DNA of 64,000 nucleotides from an uncultured Paludibacter sp. (GTDB taxonomy: Bacteria > Bacteroidota > Bacteroidia > Bacteroidales > Paludibacteraceae), in assembly GCA_937927845.1 (NCBI GenBank), contig CALFXE010000010.1, forward strand, positions 110,166-174,165, written 5' to 3'. A model generated the notes under the pieces. The model was not told where the DNA came from and made no database searches. It worked only from the letters and a program-made list of their open reading frames with translations. This document shows positions 1-10,459 of the stretch, in pieces. Both the position numbers and the translations under genes were made by a program. Each line of letters opens with the position of its first letter. Position 1 is the stretch's first letter.

Positions 1-1
1 G

Positions 2-2689
2 AAAAGTGCAGAACCAGGAACTTTCAACAATAATTTTGATATTCGAGGACTGGGTTCTCCATTGGTTGTTATTGATGGAATACCTCGTTCTACAGCAGAA
101 TTTCAGAGATTAAATCCCAATGATATAGATGATATATCTGTTCTTAAAGATGCATCTGCAGCAATTTATGGAGTTCGTGCAGCTAATGGTGTTGTGTTGG
201 TAACAACCAAAAAAGGAACACAAGAAGAGAAAAGTAAAGTGTCATATAACGGATCTTTTACTTTCCAAAAACCTTCAGGTATGCCTGTCCTTGCTGATGC
301 ATTCCAAACAATGACATTGTATAATGAAAGATCCATGAATAATATTAATGGAGGCAATCTTATATATAATGATACAGATTTCGAGGCTTATAGAAATGGA
401 ACAAGACGTACAACTGATTGGACTTCTCTGTTATTTTCTGAATTTTCTCCTCAAACACAACATGATGTTAGTTTGACAGGAGGAAATAATAAAACACAAT
501 ACTATGTAGGGCTTGGTTATTTTTTTCAAGAGGGGTTCTTTAAATCGGGAGATTTAAACTATAGCAAGTTTAATTTGCGTTCAAATATTAATACACAAAT
601 TACTGATGGTTTAACTTTCGAACTAAATTTGAGTGGAATTGCTGACGAAAGAAATAACCCGTATTCAAGTTCAGTAGATATTATCAGAAACTATTGGAGA
701 CAAGGAGTACTTTTCCCTGCATATGCTGATCCGGAAAATACTATGCTAAATTATGATGGACTGGATTTGGAAGAGAATACTGTTGCAAAAATGACATCTG
801 ACGTATCTGGATATAGAAGATACGAACAAAAGTATTTTCAGTCATCAGCATCATTAAATTATGATTTTGGTACTATTTCACCAATTCTTAAAGGTTTAAA
901 TGCTAAAGCTCTTTTCAGTTACGATTATAGAATGGATAATAATACAATATTCCGGAAAGAATATTATCAATATGCTTATAATGAGCTTACTCAATCATAT
1001 ACTCAAAAACTCTATAATAATAGTTCACCAAGTCAATTAAGACGTGAGGTATATAGTAAACAGCAAACTCTAGGACAATTTATTTTAAATTACGATAGAA
1101 AGTTTGCATTACATAAGGTGAACGGACTGTTAGGTTGGGAAACTCAAAAAAGAGTTGGAGATAATTTCTATGCTAAAAGAGATTTAGCTTTTGCAATGGA
1201 ATATCTTTTTGCGGGTGTTGATGAAAATCAATTAGGAGGTATGCAGAGCGGTTCAAACGATATTTATGAATTGGCAAATTCAGCAATGATAGGTAGATTG
1301 AATTACTCATATGCGGATAAATATATCGGTGAATTACAATTCAGATACGATGGTTCATCTAAATTTGCTAAAGGTCATCAATGGGGCTTCTTCCCATCTG
1401 CTTCTGCCGGATGGAGAATTTCAGAGGAAGAGTTCTTTAAATCAATATCATTTTTGTCTTTCGTCAATCAAATGAAACTTCGTGCGAGTTATGGTGTACT
1501 TGGAGATGACGGTGAACTTCAATATGATTGGGCGATGGGATATACCTATCCTGCTACAAGTGGTAATGCTGAAAAGGGCTATTATAACCAATATGCTCCG
1601 GGATATATATTAGGTAATAACTTCGTTTATGGCGTATCAACTCTGGCTTTACCGAATAAAAATATTACATGGTTCAAGGCAAATACTTTTGATATTGGAG
1701 TTGATTTTGAAGCGTGGAATGGACTTTTAGGCTTTTCGGTTGATTATTTTGATCGTCAACGTACAGGAAGATTTGCACGTCGTTCAGGTGATTTGCCTAC
1801 AGTAGTAGGTTCTACTGCCCCACGTGAAAACATTAATAGTGACCGCCATTTTGGTATAGATTTGGAAATTACTCATAGAAATAAAATTGGTGATGTCTCG
1901 TATAAAATTAAAGCTTTAGCTTCGATAACTCGCCAGAAATATTTAATAGCATCAGAGAAAGGTCCTTACGGAAATTCTTACGATAGATGGCGTAATGATA
2001 ATTTGACAAATCGATATCAAGGTGTTCAATTTGGATATGAAGGTGCAGGCAGGTATATAGATTGGGAAGACATTTGGGCGTATGATATTTACAAAGAACG
2101 TGATATTTTACCTGGGTCTTATAAGTATATCGACTGGAATGGAGATGGTGAAATAAACGGACAAGATGAACATCCATTTGCATTTGACCAAACTCCATGG
2201 CTTAATTACAGTACAAACATTGACTTATCATATAAGAATTTCGATTTAAGCATTTTATTGCAAGGTTCTGCATTAGGTTCAATGGAATATAGAGAGCCTT
2301 TATACTCGATTTGGGGTAGTAACGGTGGTGGTACATTAGTTCAATATCTTGATCGCTGGCATCCGGCTGACCCTACGGCAGATCCATATGATCCTGACAC
2401 TGAATGGGTAAGTGGCTATTATGGATATACCGGTATATATCCACGTCAAAACTCTGACTTTAACAGAGTTAATACTGCTTACTTACGTTTGAAAAGTATC
2501 GAACTTGGATATACTGTACCCAAAATAAAAGCAATGTCCGATGCTAAACTACGCTTTTTTGCGAATGCTTATAATTTGGTAACCCTTACTGCAGTAAAAT
2601 TTGTTGACCCGGAACATCCTGACGATGATTTAGGTAGGATGTATCCACTGAACAAAACAGTTACTGTAGGCATGTCGCTATCATTCTAA
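2..2689 (+). CDS. SusC/RagA-type TonB-dependent outer-membrane transporter, 5' truncated by window
   Basis: The reading frame is open from base 2, so the start codon, signal peptide, carboxypeptidase-like domain and TonB box lie outside the window. The visible part starts in the plug domain, with the family motifs VVIDGIPRS and LKDASAAIYGVRAANG, and runs through a long beta-barrel to a C-terminal strand ending in SLSF, typical of barrel proteins. SusC proteins form the channel under a SusD lid and import oligosaccharides or peptides using TonB energy. The SusD gene follows after 39 bases, then a DUF3823 lipoprotein, so the three are probably one operon. The substrate cannot be told from the sequence. 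The family call is secure. Confidence 0.95.
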   Translation, partial: KSAEPGTFNNNFDIRGLGSPLVVIDGIPRSTAEFQRLNPNDIDDISVLKDASAAIYGVRAANGVVLVTTKKGTQEEKSKVSYNGSFTFQKPSGMPVLADAFQTMTLYNERSMNNINGGNLIYNDTDFEAYRNGTRRTTDWTSLLFSEFSPQTQHDVSLTGGNNKTQYYVGLGYFFQEGFFKSGDLNYSKFNLRSNINTQITDGLTFELNLSGIADERNNPYSSSVDIIRNYWRQGVLFPAYADPENTMLNYDGLDLEENTVAKMTSDVSGYRRYEQKYFQSSASLNYDFGTISPILKGLNAKALFSYDYRMDNNTIFRKEYYQYAYNELTQSYTQKLYNNSSPSQLRREVYSKQQTLGQFILNYDRKFALHKVNGLLGWETQKRVGDNFYAKRDLAFAMEYLFAGVDENQLGGMQSGSNDIYELANSAMIGRLNYSYADKYIGELQFRYDGSSKFAKGHQWGFFPSASAGWRISEEEFFKSISFLSFVNQMKLRASYGVLGDDGELQYDWAMGYTYPATSGNAEKGYYNQYAPGYILGNNFVYGVSTLALPNKNITWFKANTFDIGVDFEAWNGLLGFSVDYFDRQRTGRFARRSGDLPTVVGSTAPRENINSDRHFGIDLEITHRNKIGDVSYKIKALASITRQKYLIASEKGPYGNSYDRWRNDNLTNRYQGVQFGYEGAGRYIDWEDIWAYDIYKERDILPGSYKYIDWNGDGEINGQDEHPFAFDQTPWLNYSTNIDLSYKNFDLSILLQGSALGSMEYREPLYSIWGSNGGGTLVQYLDRWHPADPTADPYDPDTEWVSGYYGYTGIYPRQNSDFNRVNTAYLRLKSIELGYTVPKIKAMSDAKLRFFANAYNLVTLTAVKFVDPEHPDDDLGRMYPLNKTVTVGMSLSF

Positions 2690-2728
2690 TAGATTGTCTA
2701 AAAAAATACGAATTTAAAAAAGATTCTT

Positions 2729-4786
2729 ATGAAAAAACTATTTATATTATCCATATTGAGCATTATTTTGTTTAATGCTTGTACGGATTTAGATATTCCA
2801 CCAAAAAATATAATAACAGATGAAGATCTTTTGACAAGTGAATCAGGAATGGAAATTTATTTGGCGAGAATGTACAGTTATATGCCTTTCGAAGATTTTA
2901 AATATATGCCGCAATGGGGTATCGAATTTAATTCATGGCTTGGTGCTACAGGTATTGAAGGTACCGGAGAGGCTTTAAACAGAGATGGTATATGTACAGC
3001 ATTTACAAGTGAAAGAACTCCATACTGGGGTAGAGCATTTACTTTGTTGCGAGATGCTAATTATTTGATAGAAACTTTACCAAATTACTCAGATGCATTT
3101 CCTGAGATTACTTATAACCATTATTTAGGTGAAGCTTATTACGTTCGTGCAACTGTGTTCTATGCAATGGCTCGTCGTTTTGGAGGTATTCCATTAGTGA
3201 CACGAGTAATTCAATATCCGGCAGAAAAGGATGAACTTGAGGTTCCACGTTCAACAGAAAAAGAAACATGGGATCAGATTTTAGCTGATTATGATAGAGC
3301 TGCTTCCTTGTTAATGCCACAAAGTCCAAAACAAGGATATTCAAATAAGTATGTTGCATTGGCATTCAAATCTCAAGCAATGTTATACGCAGGTAGTGTT
3401 GCAAAATATAACGAAACAGTGCCGGGTAGGTTAACCGGATTTGGACAAAAGACCGGTGTACGAATAATCGGTTTTGCTGAAGATGAATGGGAAGATGCAT
3501 CTAAAAAATACTTTAAAGAAGCATATGCCGCAGCCAGAGACATTATGTTAAATGGAGGATATTCTTTGTATAAGAAGAAATGGGCAGCAAATGATCCTGA
3601 AGCTCAATATCAAAATATGGTTGATATGTTTAATGATTTGACAAGTACTGAGAATATCTATGTTAGAGAGTATGAATATCCAACGATAACTCATGGATAT
3701 GATGCTTATAGTGCACCATTTATTTTTAAAGCACCTTTAGCATCAGGTACATGTCCTTCTTTAGATTTCTTAGAGTTATTCGAAGGCTTTAATAGATATC
3801 CTGATGGTACTGTAAAAGTAACAACCGGTAATTCCAATACAGAAGGAACTTATCTCCTTTATGATTCACCTTTAGATTTTTACAAAGATGCAGAACCAAG
3901 ATTAAGGGCTTATGTGATCTTTCCGGATGATCAATTTAAAGGTAAAACTATCGAGATTAGAGCCGGAGTATATACCGGAAATTCTCCTATTCAACCTTTA
4001 CATACGGATTATTCTTATGCTTCTGCTGAAACGAGATATCAGCATTTGAATTCCTATAAAAATCAGCCTAAAACACTATATTTAAGTCCAAGAGAAGGAA
4101 ATAGTCAAGAATCTGTTAGCTACAACGGTAGCTTAATTACGGCTGCCGGTGCAAATGGTCCTTTTTATGATAACGGTGAAGGAAATTTAACCGGTCTTTA
4201 TGGACGTAAATGGTTGAATTCTAATCCATCATTTGAGGCAGGAGAAGGTAAATCTGCTCAACCATTCATTTTAATGAGATATGCAGAAGTTTTGTTAAAT
4301 GCTGCTGAAGCTGCGATTGAATTAAAGCTTGCTGGTGAACCTTCACCTGATGGGTCTGATCTTCTACAAGTTGCAACTGATAATATCAACAGTATAAGAG
4401 AAAGGGCGGGTGCAACTCTACTTGCATCAAATATTACTTCTGATGATAACGGACGAAATATAATTCGTAAAGAAAGGAGAAAAGAATTAGCTTTTGAACA
4501 TAAAACAAAATGGGACTTAAGGCGTTGGAGAGTATGGCATTACGATGGAAGAGATGGTTTTTGGGGTGAGGAGAGAGATAAAAGCATGTATAGTAATAAC
4601 TCACGTTATCGTTTCCGTGGATTATATCCATTCTTATCAACACAAACAGGAAAATATTTCTTTGATGCACGATTTCAATGGGTGAGTTTAAAAACATTTG
4701 AGTTCAATCCTATTGATTACTATTTTGGTATACCTGGTAATGAAGTTACGAAAAGTGCGTTTATTGATCAGCAACCAAACAGATAA
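2729..4786 (+). CDS. SusD/RagB family nutrient-binding outer-membrane lipoprotein
   Basis: The 685-residue protein starts with a lipoprotein signal (lipobox FNAC, Cys17), which would place it on the outer membrane over the SusC channel. The body has the SusD/RagB pattern: a helical TPR-like N-terminal half (for example YLGEAYYVRATVFYAMAR and an RYAEVLLNAAEA segment) and a C-terminal region with IRKERRKELAFEHKTKWDLR, the usual end-of-family motif. It is longer than many SusD proteins (about 500-600 residues). Role: glycan or peptide capture and hand-over to SusC. The ATG at 2729 begins the signal peptide and is well placed. Confidence 0.95.
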   Translation: MKKLFILSILSIILFNACTDLDIPPKNIITDEDLLTSESGMEIYLARMYSYMPFEDFKYMPQWGIEFNSWLGATGIEGTGEALNRDGICTAFTSERTPYWGRAFTLLRDANYLIETLPNYSDAFPEITYNHYLGEAYYVRATVFYAMARRFGGIPLVTRVIQYPAEKDELEVPRSTEKETWDQILADYDRAASLLMPQSPKQGYSNKYVALAFKSQAMLYAGSVAKYNETVPGRLTGFGQKTGVRIIGFAEDEWEDASKKYFKEAYAAARDIMLNGGYSLYKKKWAANDPEAQYQNMVDMFNDLTSTENIYVREYEYPTITHGYDAYSAPFIFKAPLASGTCPSLDFLELFEGFNRYPDGTVKVTTGNSNTEGTYLLYDSPLDFYKDAEPRLRAYVIFPDDQFKGKTIEIRAGVYTGNSPIQPLHTDYSYASAETRYQHLNSYKNQPKTLYLSPREGNSQESVSYNGSLITAAGANGPFYDNGEGNLTGLYGRKWLNSNPSFEAGEGKSAQPFILMRYAEVLLNAAEAAIELKLAGEPSPDGSDLLQVATDNINSIRERAGATLLASNITSDDNGRNIIRKERRKELAFEHKTKWDLRRWRVWHYDGRDGFWGEERDKSMYSNNSRYRFRGLYPFLSTQTGKYFFDARFQWVSLKTFEFNPIDYYFGIPGNEVTKSAFIDQQPNR

Positions 4787-4818
4787 GTATATTGTAATTA
4801 TTAAATAAGTTATGTCAT

Positions 4819-5634
4819 ATGAAAAATAAAGTATTATATATATGTTTAAGCTTACTGTTTTTATTGAATTCTTGCAGTTTGTTTGAAATTGATAATTATG
4901 ATGCGCCAAATGAAACAATCATAGGTGAAGTTGTAGATGTTGTTACGGGAAATCCTGTGTTAACAGATCAGGGAAGTGAAGGAATTAGAGTGCGACTTAC
5001 GGAATTGAGCTGGGGTCCTAATGCTACTCATAATCCCGATTTCTATTGTCGACCGGACGGTACTTTCCAAAATACAAAATTATTTGAGGGTAAGTATAAT
5101 GTCAGAATTGACGGACCATTTATTCCTTTATACAGAGAAGATGAAAATGGTGTTCCAATAGCTGATGATACACAGGTTATGGATATAAAAGGTGTAACAC
5201 AGGTCAGATTTGAGGTTCAGCCATTTTTGAATATTCAGTGGGTCGGACAACCTACCGTAAGTAATGGAAAAGTAACAGCTAAAGTTAAGGTTACACGTGC
5301 TGTGTCGGAAAGCGATTTTAAGAGTAAAATAGAACCAATGGGGGGATATAGTAATAGTTTTTTAAATGTTACTGATATACAGTTGTTTGTAAGTTACTCG
5401 TCAAGTGTTGGTTATCGTGCTCGTGACGAACGTTGGTCGAATAAAATTGAATATTCCGGTTCCCAATTTAATGCATCTTTAGGTCAGACTATCACTATCC
5501 AGTCAAATGGAAATATTCCATCAGGTCGTAAGGTGTTTATTAGAGCTGCTTCAAGGATTAATTATGATACTCCAAAAGGTAGCGGAACTCGGCGATGGAA
5601 TTATAGTGAACCTCTTGAGGTGTTTATACCGTAG
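4819..5634 (+). CDS. DUF3823-type lipoprotein of a SusCD locus
   Basis: 271 residues with a lipoprotein signal (LLFLLNSC, Cys19). After it comes a carboxypeptidase-regulatory-like beta domain (TIIGEVVDVVTGNPV, then RVRLTELSWGP and a DGTFQNTKLFEGKYNV segment) and a second beta domain. This is the usual arrangement of DUF3823 proteins, which are often encoded directly after SusD and are thought to be surface glycan-binding accessory lipoproteins. It lies 32 bases after susD on the same strand. A strong hairpin follows it, so it may be the last gene of the main transcript. The family assignment is from remembered features; no ligand can be inferred. Confidence 0.8.
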   Translation: MKNKVLYICLSLLFLLNSCSLFEIDNYDAPNETIIGEVVDVVTGNPVLTDQGSEGIRVRLTELSWGPNATHNPDFYCRPDGTFQNTKLFEGKYNVRIDGPFIPLYREDENGVPIADDTQVMDIKGVTQVRFEVQPFLNIQWVGQPTVSNGKVTAKVKVTRAVSESDFKSKIEPMGGYSNSFLNVTDIQLFVSYSSSVGYRARDERWSNKIEYSGSQFNASLGQTITIQSNGNIPSGRKVFIRAASRINYDTPKGSGTRRWNYSEPLEVFIP

Positions 5635-5650
5635 AAATTAATAAAACATA

Positions 5651-5694
5651 TTTAAGGTTTAAAGCAATAAAAAGTTTTAAACCTTAAATTTTTA
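5651..5694 (+). terminator. Hairpin terminator between the DUF3823 gene and the glycosidase-like gene
   Basis: A perfect 13-bp inverted repeat, TTTAAGGTTTAAA (5651-5663) and TTTAAACCTTAAA (5676-5688), has a 12-base loop and is followed by a run of T. It could end the susCD transcript or act as an attenuator ahead of the gene starting at 5717. The stem is AT-rich, so it may be only partly efficient. Confidence 0.6.
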
Positions 5695-5716
5695 GATTAA
5701 ATTAATAACCAAACAA

Positions 5717-7927
5717 ATGAAATCAGTATTATTATACTCCTTACTTATTGTCGTTGCTTGTACAACAAATGGACAAGTTAACAATGAAATAAAAACAACT
5801 TTCCAAACTTCTCGTGAGTGGAGAAGCACCATTGATAATAGAGCCGATGCGGTGATGATTTACGGCGTTGGAGGTAATCCTTCCGATAGGTCTAAAAGAA
5901 TTCCTTTCGAAGAAAGAGTAGATTCATGGCGCGAAAGAGGATATATAACTCATTTTATGACAGGTATTGCTTGGGGTGAATATCAAGATTATTTTACCGG
6001 CAAATGGGATGGAAGATGGCATTTAGATGAAGGACAAGTAACTCAAAAAGGAGATACAATATGGCATGGTCGACTGGTTCCTTATATTGTACCTTCAGAG
6101 AACTTTCTTGAATATTTAAAAGAAAAGCACATTAAAAGGGTAATCGATGCAGGAATAGATGAGATATTTCTTGAAGAGCCTGAGTTTTGGGCTCGTGCCG
6201 GTTATAGTGAAGCCTTTAAAAAAGAGTGGCAGTTATATTATGGCTTTCCATGGAGACCACAACATGAAAGTCCTGAAAACACATGGCTTTCTAATAAGCT
6301 GAAATATGAATTGTATAAAAAAGCATTACAGAATGTCTTTCAATTTGCAAAAGAATATGGCAAAACTAAAGGATTAAATGTAAAATGTTATGTACCTACT
6401 CATTCGTTAATAAACTATTCTCAATGGCAAATAGTTAGTCCGGAAGCAAGTCTGGCATCATTACCTGAAGTAGATGGATATATTGCACAGGTTTGGACAG
6501 GAACCTCAAGAGAACCTAATTATTTCGATGGAGTATATAAGGAACGAGTTTTTGAAACAGCATTTTTAGAGTATGGTAGTATGCAATCTATGACAGCTCC
6601 TACCGGTAGAAAAATGTTTTTTCTTACTGATCCAATCGAAGACAGAGCAAAAGACTGGGAAGATTATAGAAAGAATTATCAGGCAACTTTTACTGCTCAG
6701 TTGTTATATCCTGATATTAATTCCTTTGAAATAATGCCATGGCCTGAAAGAATATATGAAGGTTTATATAGTGTATCAGCAGGCAGTAATGAAAAGACAC
6801 GAATACCACGTGATTATGCTACTCAAATGCAGGTTATGATTAACTCGCTGAATAACATGCCTGTATCTGCAAATAAAGTGAGCGGTTCTACAGGTATAAG
6901 TGCCCTTGTGTCGAATTCGTTAATGTTTCAACGTTTTCCTGTGCATGAAGGGTATGATGATCCTCAATTATCAAATTTTTATGGTCAAGTATTGCCATTT
7001 TTAAAGAGAGGAGTCCCTATCGAAACTGCACATATAGAAAATCTTTCTTATTCGGGTACATTAGAAAATACAAAAATTCTATTGATGACTTATTCGAATA
7101 TGAAGCCTCTCGAAAAGGATGCTCATGAGTATCTGAAAATTTGGGTTCAAAATGGAGGTATCATAGTTTATAGTGGTAGAGATAACGACCCTTTTCAAAC
7201 AGTTAGAGAATGGTGGAATCAAGATGGCATGAATTACCCGACAGCCTCATCTCATTTGTTTGAAACTTTAGGAGTAGGACTTTCTCCAACAGATGGTTTA
7301 CACAAGATTGGTAAAGGGATTTTATATATTATTCGTAAAGACCCCAAAGAATATGTTTTAAAAAATAATGGAGATAATGAATTTATTGATATTGTTAAAG
7401 GTCTATATGAAAATAACACAAAATCAGGTAAATTACAATTCAAGAATAATTTTCATTTATCACGTGGAAACTATGAATTAATTTCGGTAATGGAAGAAAG
7501 TGTAAATGATGATGCTTATGAGATAAATGGATTGTTTATAGACTTGTTCGACCCAACACTGCCTGTGTTAAACAAGAAAGTTATATACCCGGGCAATCAA
7601 TCGATGTTATATAATTTAAGAACGATAAAGAACAAAAAATATCCACAGGTTTTGGCTACCGGTGCAAGAGTGAGCGATGAGAAGTTTGATAATAAGGTGT
7701 ATTCATTGATTGTAAAATCGCCTAAAGGTACAGCTAACGTAATGAGAATTCTACTACCAAGAGAGCCAAAGTACTGTCAAGTTGAAAACAAAACAGAAGG
7801 TAGATCAGAAAATTTCGAATATCAGTGGGACAAGTTTAGCAAAACCCTTTTGTTGAAGTTCGATAATAATCCGGATGGTATTGAGATAAATATTTATCTG
7901 GATAAATCTGCAAAACTTTTCGAATAA
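5717..7927 (+). CDS. Uncharacterised glycoside-hydrolase-like lipoprotein of the SusCD locus
   Basis: 736 residues with an N-terminal signal ending in VVAC, so probably a lipoprotein or exported. I do not recognise a named family. The first two thirds look like an alpha/beta barrel enzyme: many Trp and acidic residues, and an IFLEEPEFW segment near residue 150 that could hold a catalytic Glu. The last third resembles a glutamine-amidotransferase-like or trimerisation region (ILLMTYSNMKPL, then GGIIVYSGRDNDPF) followed by a beta domain, as in beta-galactosidase-like enzymes. Its position after SusC/SusD/DUF3823 suggests that it acts on the glycan imported there. Its 3' end overlaps the convergent regulator gene by 34 bases. 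Confidence 0.6.
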   Translation: MKSVLLYSLLIVVACTTNGQVNNEIKTTFQTSREWRSTIDNRADAVMIYGVGGNPSDRSKRIPFEERVDSWRERGYITHFMTGIAWGEYQDYFTGKWDGRWHLDEGQVTQKGDTIWHGRLVPYIVPSENFLEYLKEKHIKRVIDAGIDEIFLEEPEFWARAGYSEAFKKEWQLYYGFPWRPQHESPENTWLSNKLKYELYKKALQNVFQFAKEYGKTKGLNVKCYVPTHSLINYSQWQIVSPEASLASLPEVDGYIAQVWTGTSREPNYFDGVYKERVFETAFLEYGSMQSMTAPTGRKMFFLTDPIEDRAKDWEDYRKNYQATFTAQLLYPDINSFEIMPWPERIYEGLYSVSAGSNEKTRIPRDYATQMQVMINSLNNMPVSANKVSGSTGISALVSNSLMFQRFPVHEGYDDPQLSNFYGQVLPFLKRGVPIETAHIENLSYSGTLENTKILLMTYSNMKPLEKDAHEYLKIWVQNGGIIVYSGRDNDPFQTVREWWNQDGMNYPTASSHLFETLGVGLSPTDGLHKIGKGILYIIRKDPKEYVLKNNGDNEFIDIVKGLYENNTKSGKLQFKNNFHLSRGNYELISVMEESVNDDAYEINGLFIDLFDPTLPVLNKKVIYPGNQSMLYNLRTIKNKKYPQVLATGARVSDEKFDNKVYSLIVKSPKGTANVMRILLPREPKYCQVENKTEGRSENFEYQWDKFSKTLLLKFDNNPDGIEINIYLDKSAKLFE

Positions 7928-10389
7928 TCTTCACCAATAATTTTTTTATATTCCACTACAAATAGATAATAGCGTTGTTTTGCTTCATCTTTAAGATTGA
8001 GCTTAAATAACGCTTTTATCATGTAGTTTAATGCGTTTTCATCTAAAGGATCAAACAAGAAAATACTATCACAGAGGGCGATTACGGTTTCAAAGTCTCC
8101 ACTATTATAAGCTTTTTCTAAATAAAAGTAAGAAGTTGATTCTATTCTGTTTTCGAAGTACTCTTTTACAGAATCAAATGACGAAATATCTTCTTCTTTT
8201 AAAAATTTTCCTCTGGATACAATGGTAACAAATTCCGGCATATCTTTTAGATGATTTCCTTCTGTGATTGTAAAACATCTTAGATAGTCACAATAACAAT
8301 TGTCTGAATATACCAATTTGTAGCTGCCGTTTTCATAAATTAAATTTATACCATCGAGTTCTCCAAGTATTTTTCTTAAATTATTTAGCACTACACCTCG
8401 CGAGTTCTTCGATTTTTCATATGATTTATTAGGCCAGAGATGCTTACTTAGTTCTTGTGAACTTAGTCTTTTGTCTTGCAGACTATAAAAAATAATCAGA
8501 AAAAATGCTTGTTTAAGTTTCGTACTAAGCATGTAATTAATTTCTCGTCCGTTCTTATCTATAACAGAGAAATCACCAAACAAGAATATTGAATTAGGTT
8601 GTTTTACTTTTGTATACTTTTCTTTGTCAGAATAATTAAAATCTTTTAGAACCCCTAAGACTTTCTGTTTAAGATTAATCTTCCTTTTCTGTAAAATAAT
8701 GAAGAGTAAAATCAAAGATGAAAAGACAAGGATTAATGTTATTAGTATAAAATTATCTCGTTTAGTGTTTTTGTAGATGGTTAATGCAGAATAATTAACA
8801 GGAGGAGATGTTAAAGTAAATATTTTTAGGGTTGATGATATATCGTTGTTTTTAAACTCTTGAACTAATGTAACAAACTGTGAGGATTGATTATCGTAAT
8901 GCAGGTTTACATTAGTGGTAATTTTTTCTGATATCACAGGAATAGAGTCTCCATATAATTTACAATCTCCATTAGAAATTTTAAATTTATACAGTTTTAA
9001 AAATGAATTTGAGAAATGTTCAGGATAACATAATACATAAAAACAACTATCATTTAAGAATATTAGATTACGTGCCGGTACGACATTTTCTCCTTTCCAT
9101 GGAATAGACCATAACTTGTTGATTGTCTTATTAGTTATGTTGCTTTTGTATAGTTCATAATAATATATTCGTCCTATTGTTTGATCTCCAGCCTCGTTGC
9201 CCATACCTCCAAAAATGTAAAGATTGTCATCATTATTATTAAAACCCATTGAAGTAAAATAACGCGGTGTGATGTGATCTCCCTTCAAATCCATTTTTTT
9301 CCATCTGTTGATATTAATGTCATACAAATAAAATGCATCCGAATATGATGTTCTTCCAAAGCCACCAAATATTGTATATGTCCTCATTTCGTTATCGAAA
9401 TAACCTGAATGATGGTGAAGTTGTATGGGTAAAGCTTCATCTGTTATAGTTGTCCAACTGTATGTTAACAAATCAAGTCGTGCCATCATTGTAGTCCCAA
9501 TTGGAGGGTCTGCAACTTCATAAACATAAAGCTGATTGTTTTTAGAGTCCAAGAAATTAGTACCTAATCGCATGGAAATAGGACAAGTATTAGAATATTT
9601 ATGATTATATGTTTTTAGAGTTTTTGTATTATAGATGATTAATGAGTCTTCATTAAAATAATAAACTTCATGGGTAATGTTGTTAAATGTTGCACCGGCA
9701 ACTTTGTCAGAAGAACATGAAAATACTTCATCCCAATAATAAGAGTTGTTTATAAGCCAGACGGGATTAGATACATATCCTATTGTTTTCTTATTTGAAT
9801 TATGAACGTTCTCACCTTCGCTTTCATTTAAAGGAAAATAGTATTGTTTTTCTTTATCGTTTACAATCAAATTTGAAATTCTAAATTGAGGAATATCAAT
9901 TACATGGTCGCTTTTCCCAAAATACATATCTGGGATCCAGTCTGTTGCTTTTTCCTGAATTATAGAAGAGTTATATAATGTGTCTACCTGAAAACTAACA
10001 GAAGAGTTGTGAAAATCAAAATTCAACTTTACTTTTATCCACTTATTTTCATTTAATATGTTTTTATTAAGTTTATGAGAAATCAAGATTTCTCTTCCTT
10101 CAATATTTAAGTTAAAATCAGAAAAATTTCCTTCTCCATTATATGAAATACAAAATACAGTTTTTGAGTTTTTATTCTTTATTCTTAAGATATTGCCTCT
10201 TGATTTAATTTTTGTTGGCATGATATCAAACTCAATATTTAGAAATTGCTTAAATTTAGGGGATACCTTATCAAACACCCTGTATGAAGAACGTTCGTCG
10301 ATAAGAGTTTCATTCCCCTTTATTTGCAATCCCTGAGAGAACAAACTAAAAGAGCTAAATAAAAGAAATAAAGTAATAAGTGGTTTCAT
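7894..10389 (-). CDS. Membrane-anchored one-component regulator: LamG/Kelch sensor, transmembrane helix, SARP-like winged helix
   Basis: 831 residues, counted from the ATG at 10389; a TTG three codons upstream is a weaker start. A signal peptide precedes a beta-sandwich (LamG-like) region and Kelch-type repeats (YTIFGGFG, LYIFGGMG), which would be periplasmic. One transmembrane segment follows near residues 545-570 (FILITLILVFSSLILLFII). The cytoplasmic part has an OmpR/SARP-like DNA-binding fold (LSSQELSKHLWP, then RGVVLNNLRKILGEL) and a helical tail like bacterial transcriptional-activator (BTAD) domains. The layout suggests it senses a glycan outside and activates genes directly, probably the adjacent susCD locus. 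A good promoter lies upstream. The target is inferred from position only. Confidence 0.75.
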   Translation of the reverse strand: MKPLITLFLLFSSFSLFSQGLQIKGNETLIDERSSYRVFDKVSPKFKQFLNIEFDIMPTKIKSRGNILRIKNKNSKTVFCISYNGEGNFSDFNLNIEGREILISHKLNKNILNENKWIKVKLNFDFHNSSVSFQVDTLYNSSIIQEKATDWIPDMYFGKSDHVIDIPQFRISNLIVNDKEKQYYFPLNESEGENVHNSNKKTIGYVSNPVWLINNSYYWDEVFSCSSDKVAGATFNNITHEVYYFNEDSLIIYNTKTLKTYNHKYSNTCPISMRLGTNFLDSKNNQLYVYEVADPPIGTTMMARLDLLTYSWTTITDEALPIQLHHHSGYFDNEMRTYTIFGGFGRTSYSDAFYLYDININRWKKMDLKGDHITPRYFTSMGFNNNDDNLYIFGGMGNEAGDQTIGRIYYYELYKSNITNKTINKLWSIPWKGENVVPARNLIFLNDSCFYVLCYPEHFSNSFLKLYKFKISNGDCKLYGDSIPVISEKITTNVNLHYDNQSSQFVTLVQEFKNNDISSTLKIFTLTSPPVNYSALTIYKNTKRDNFILITLILVFSSLILLFIILQKRKINLKQKVLGVLKDFNYSDKEKYTKVKQPNSIFLFGDFSVIDKNGREINYMLSTKLKQAFFLIIFYSLQDKRLSSQELSKHLWPNKSYEKSKNSRGVVLNNLRKILGELDGINLIYENGSYKLVYSDNCYCDYLRCFTITEGNHLKDMPEFVTIVSRGKFLKEEDISSFDSVKEYFENRIESTSYFYLEKAYNSGDFETVIALCDSIFLFDPLDENALNYMIKALFKLNLKDEAKQRYYLFVVEYKKIIGEDYSKSFADLSR

Positions 10390-10459
10390 TGATATCAAGA
10401 AGTTAGCATAAAAATAAATTATTATTACATCGTCATATTTCTAAATATCATATGGACAA

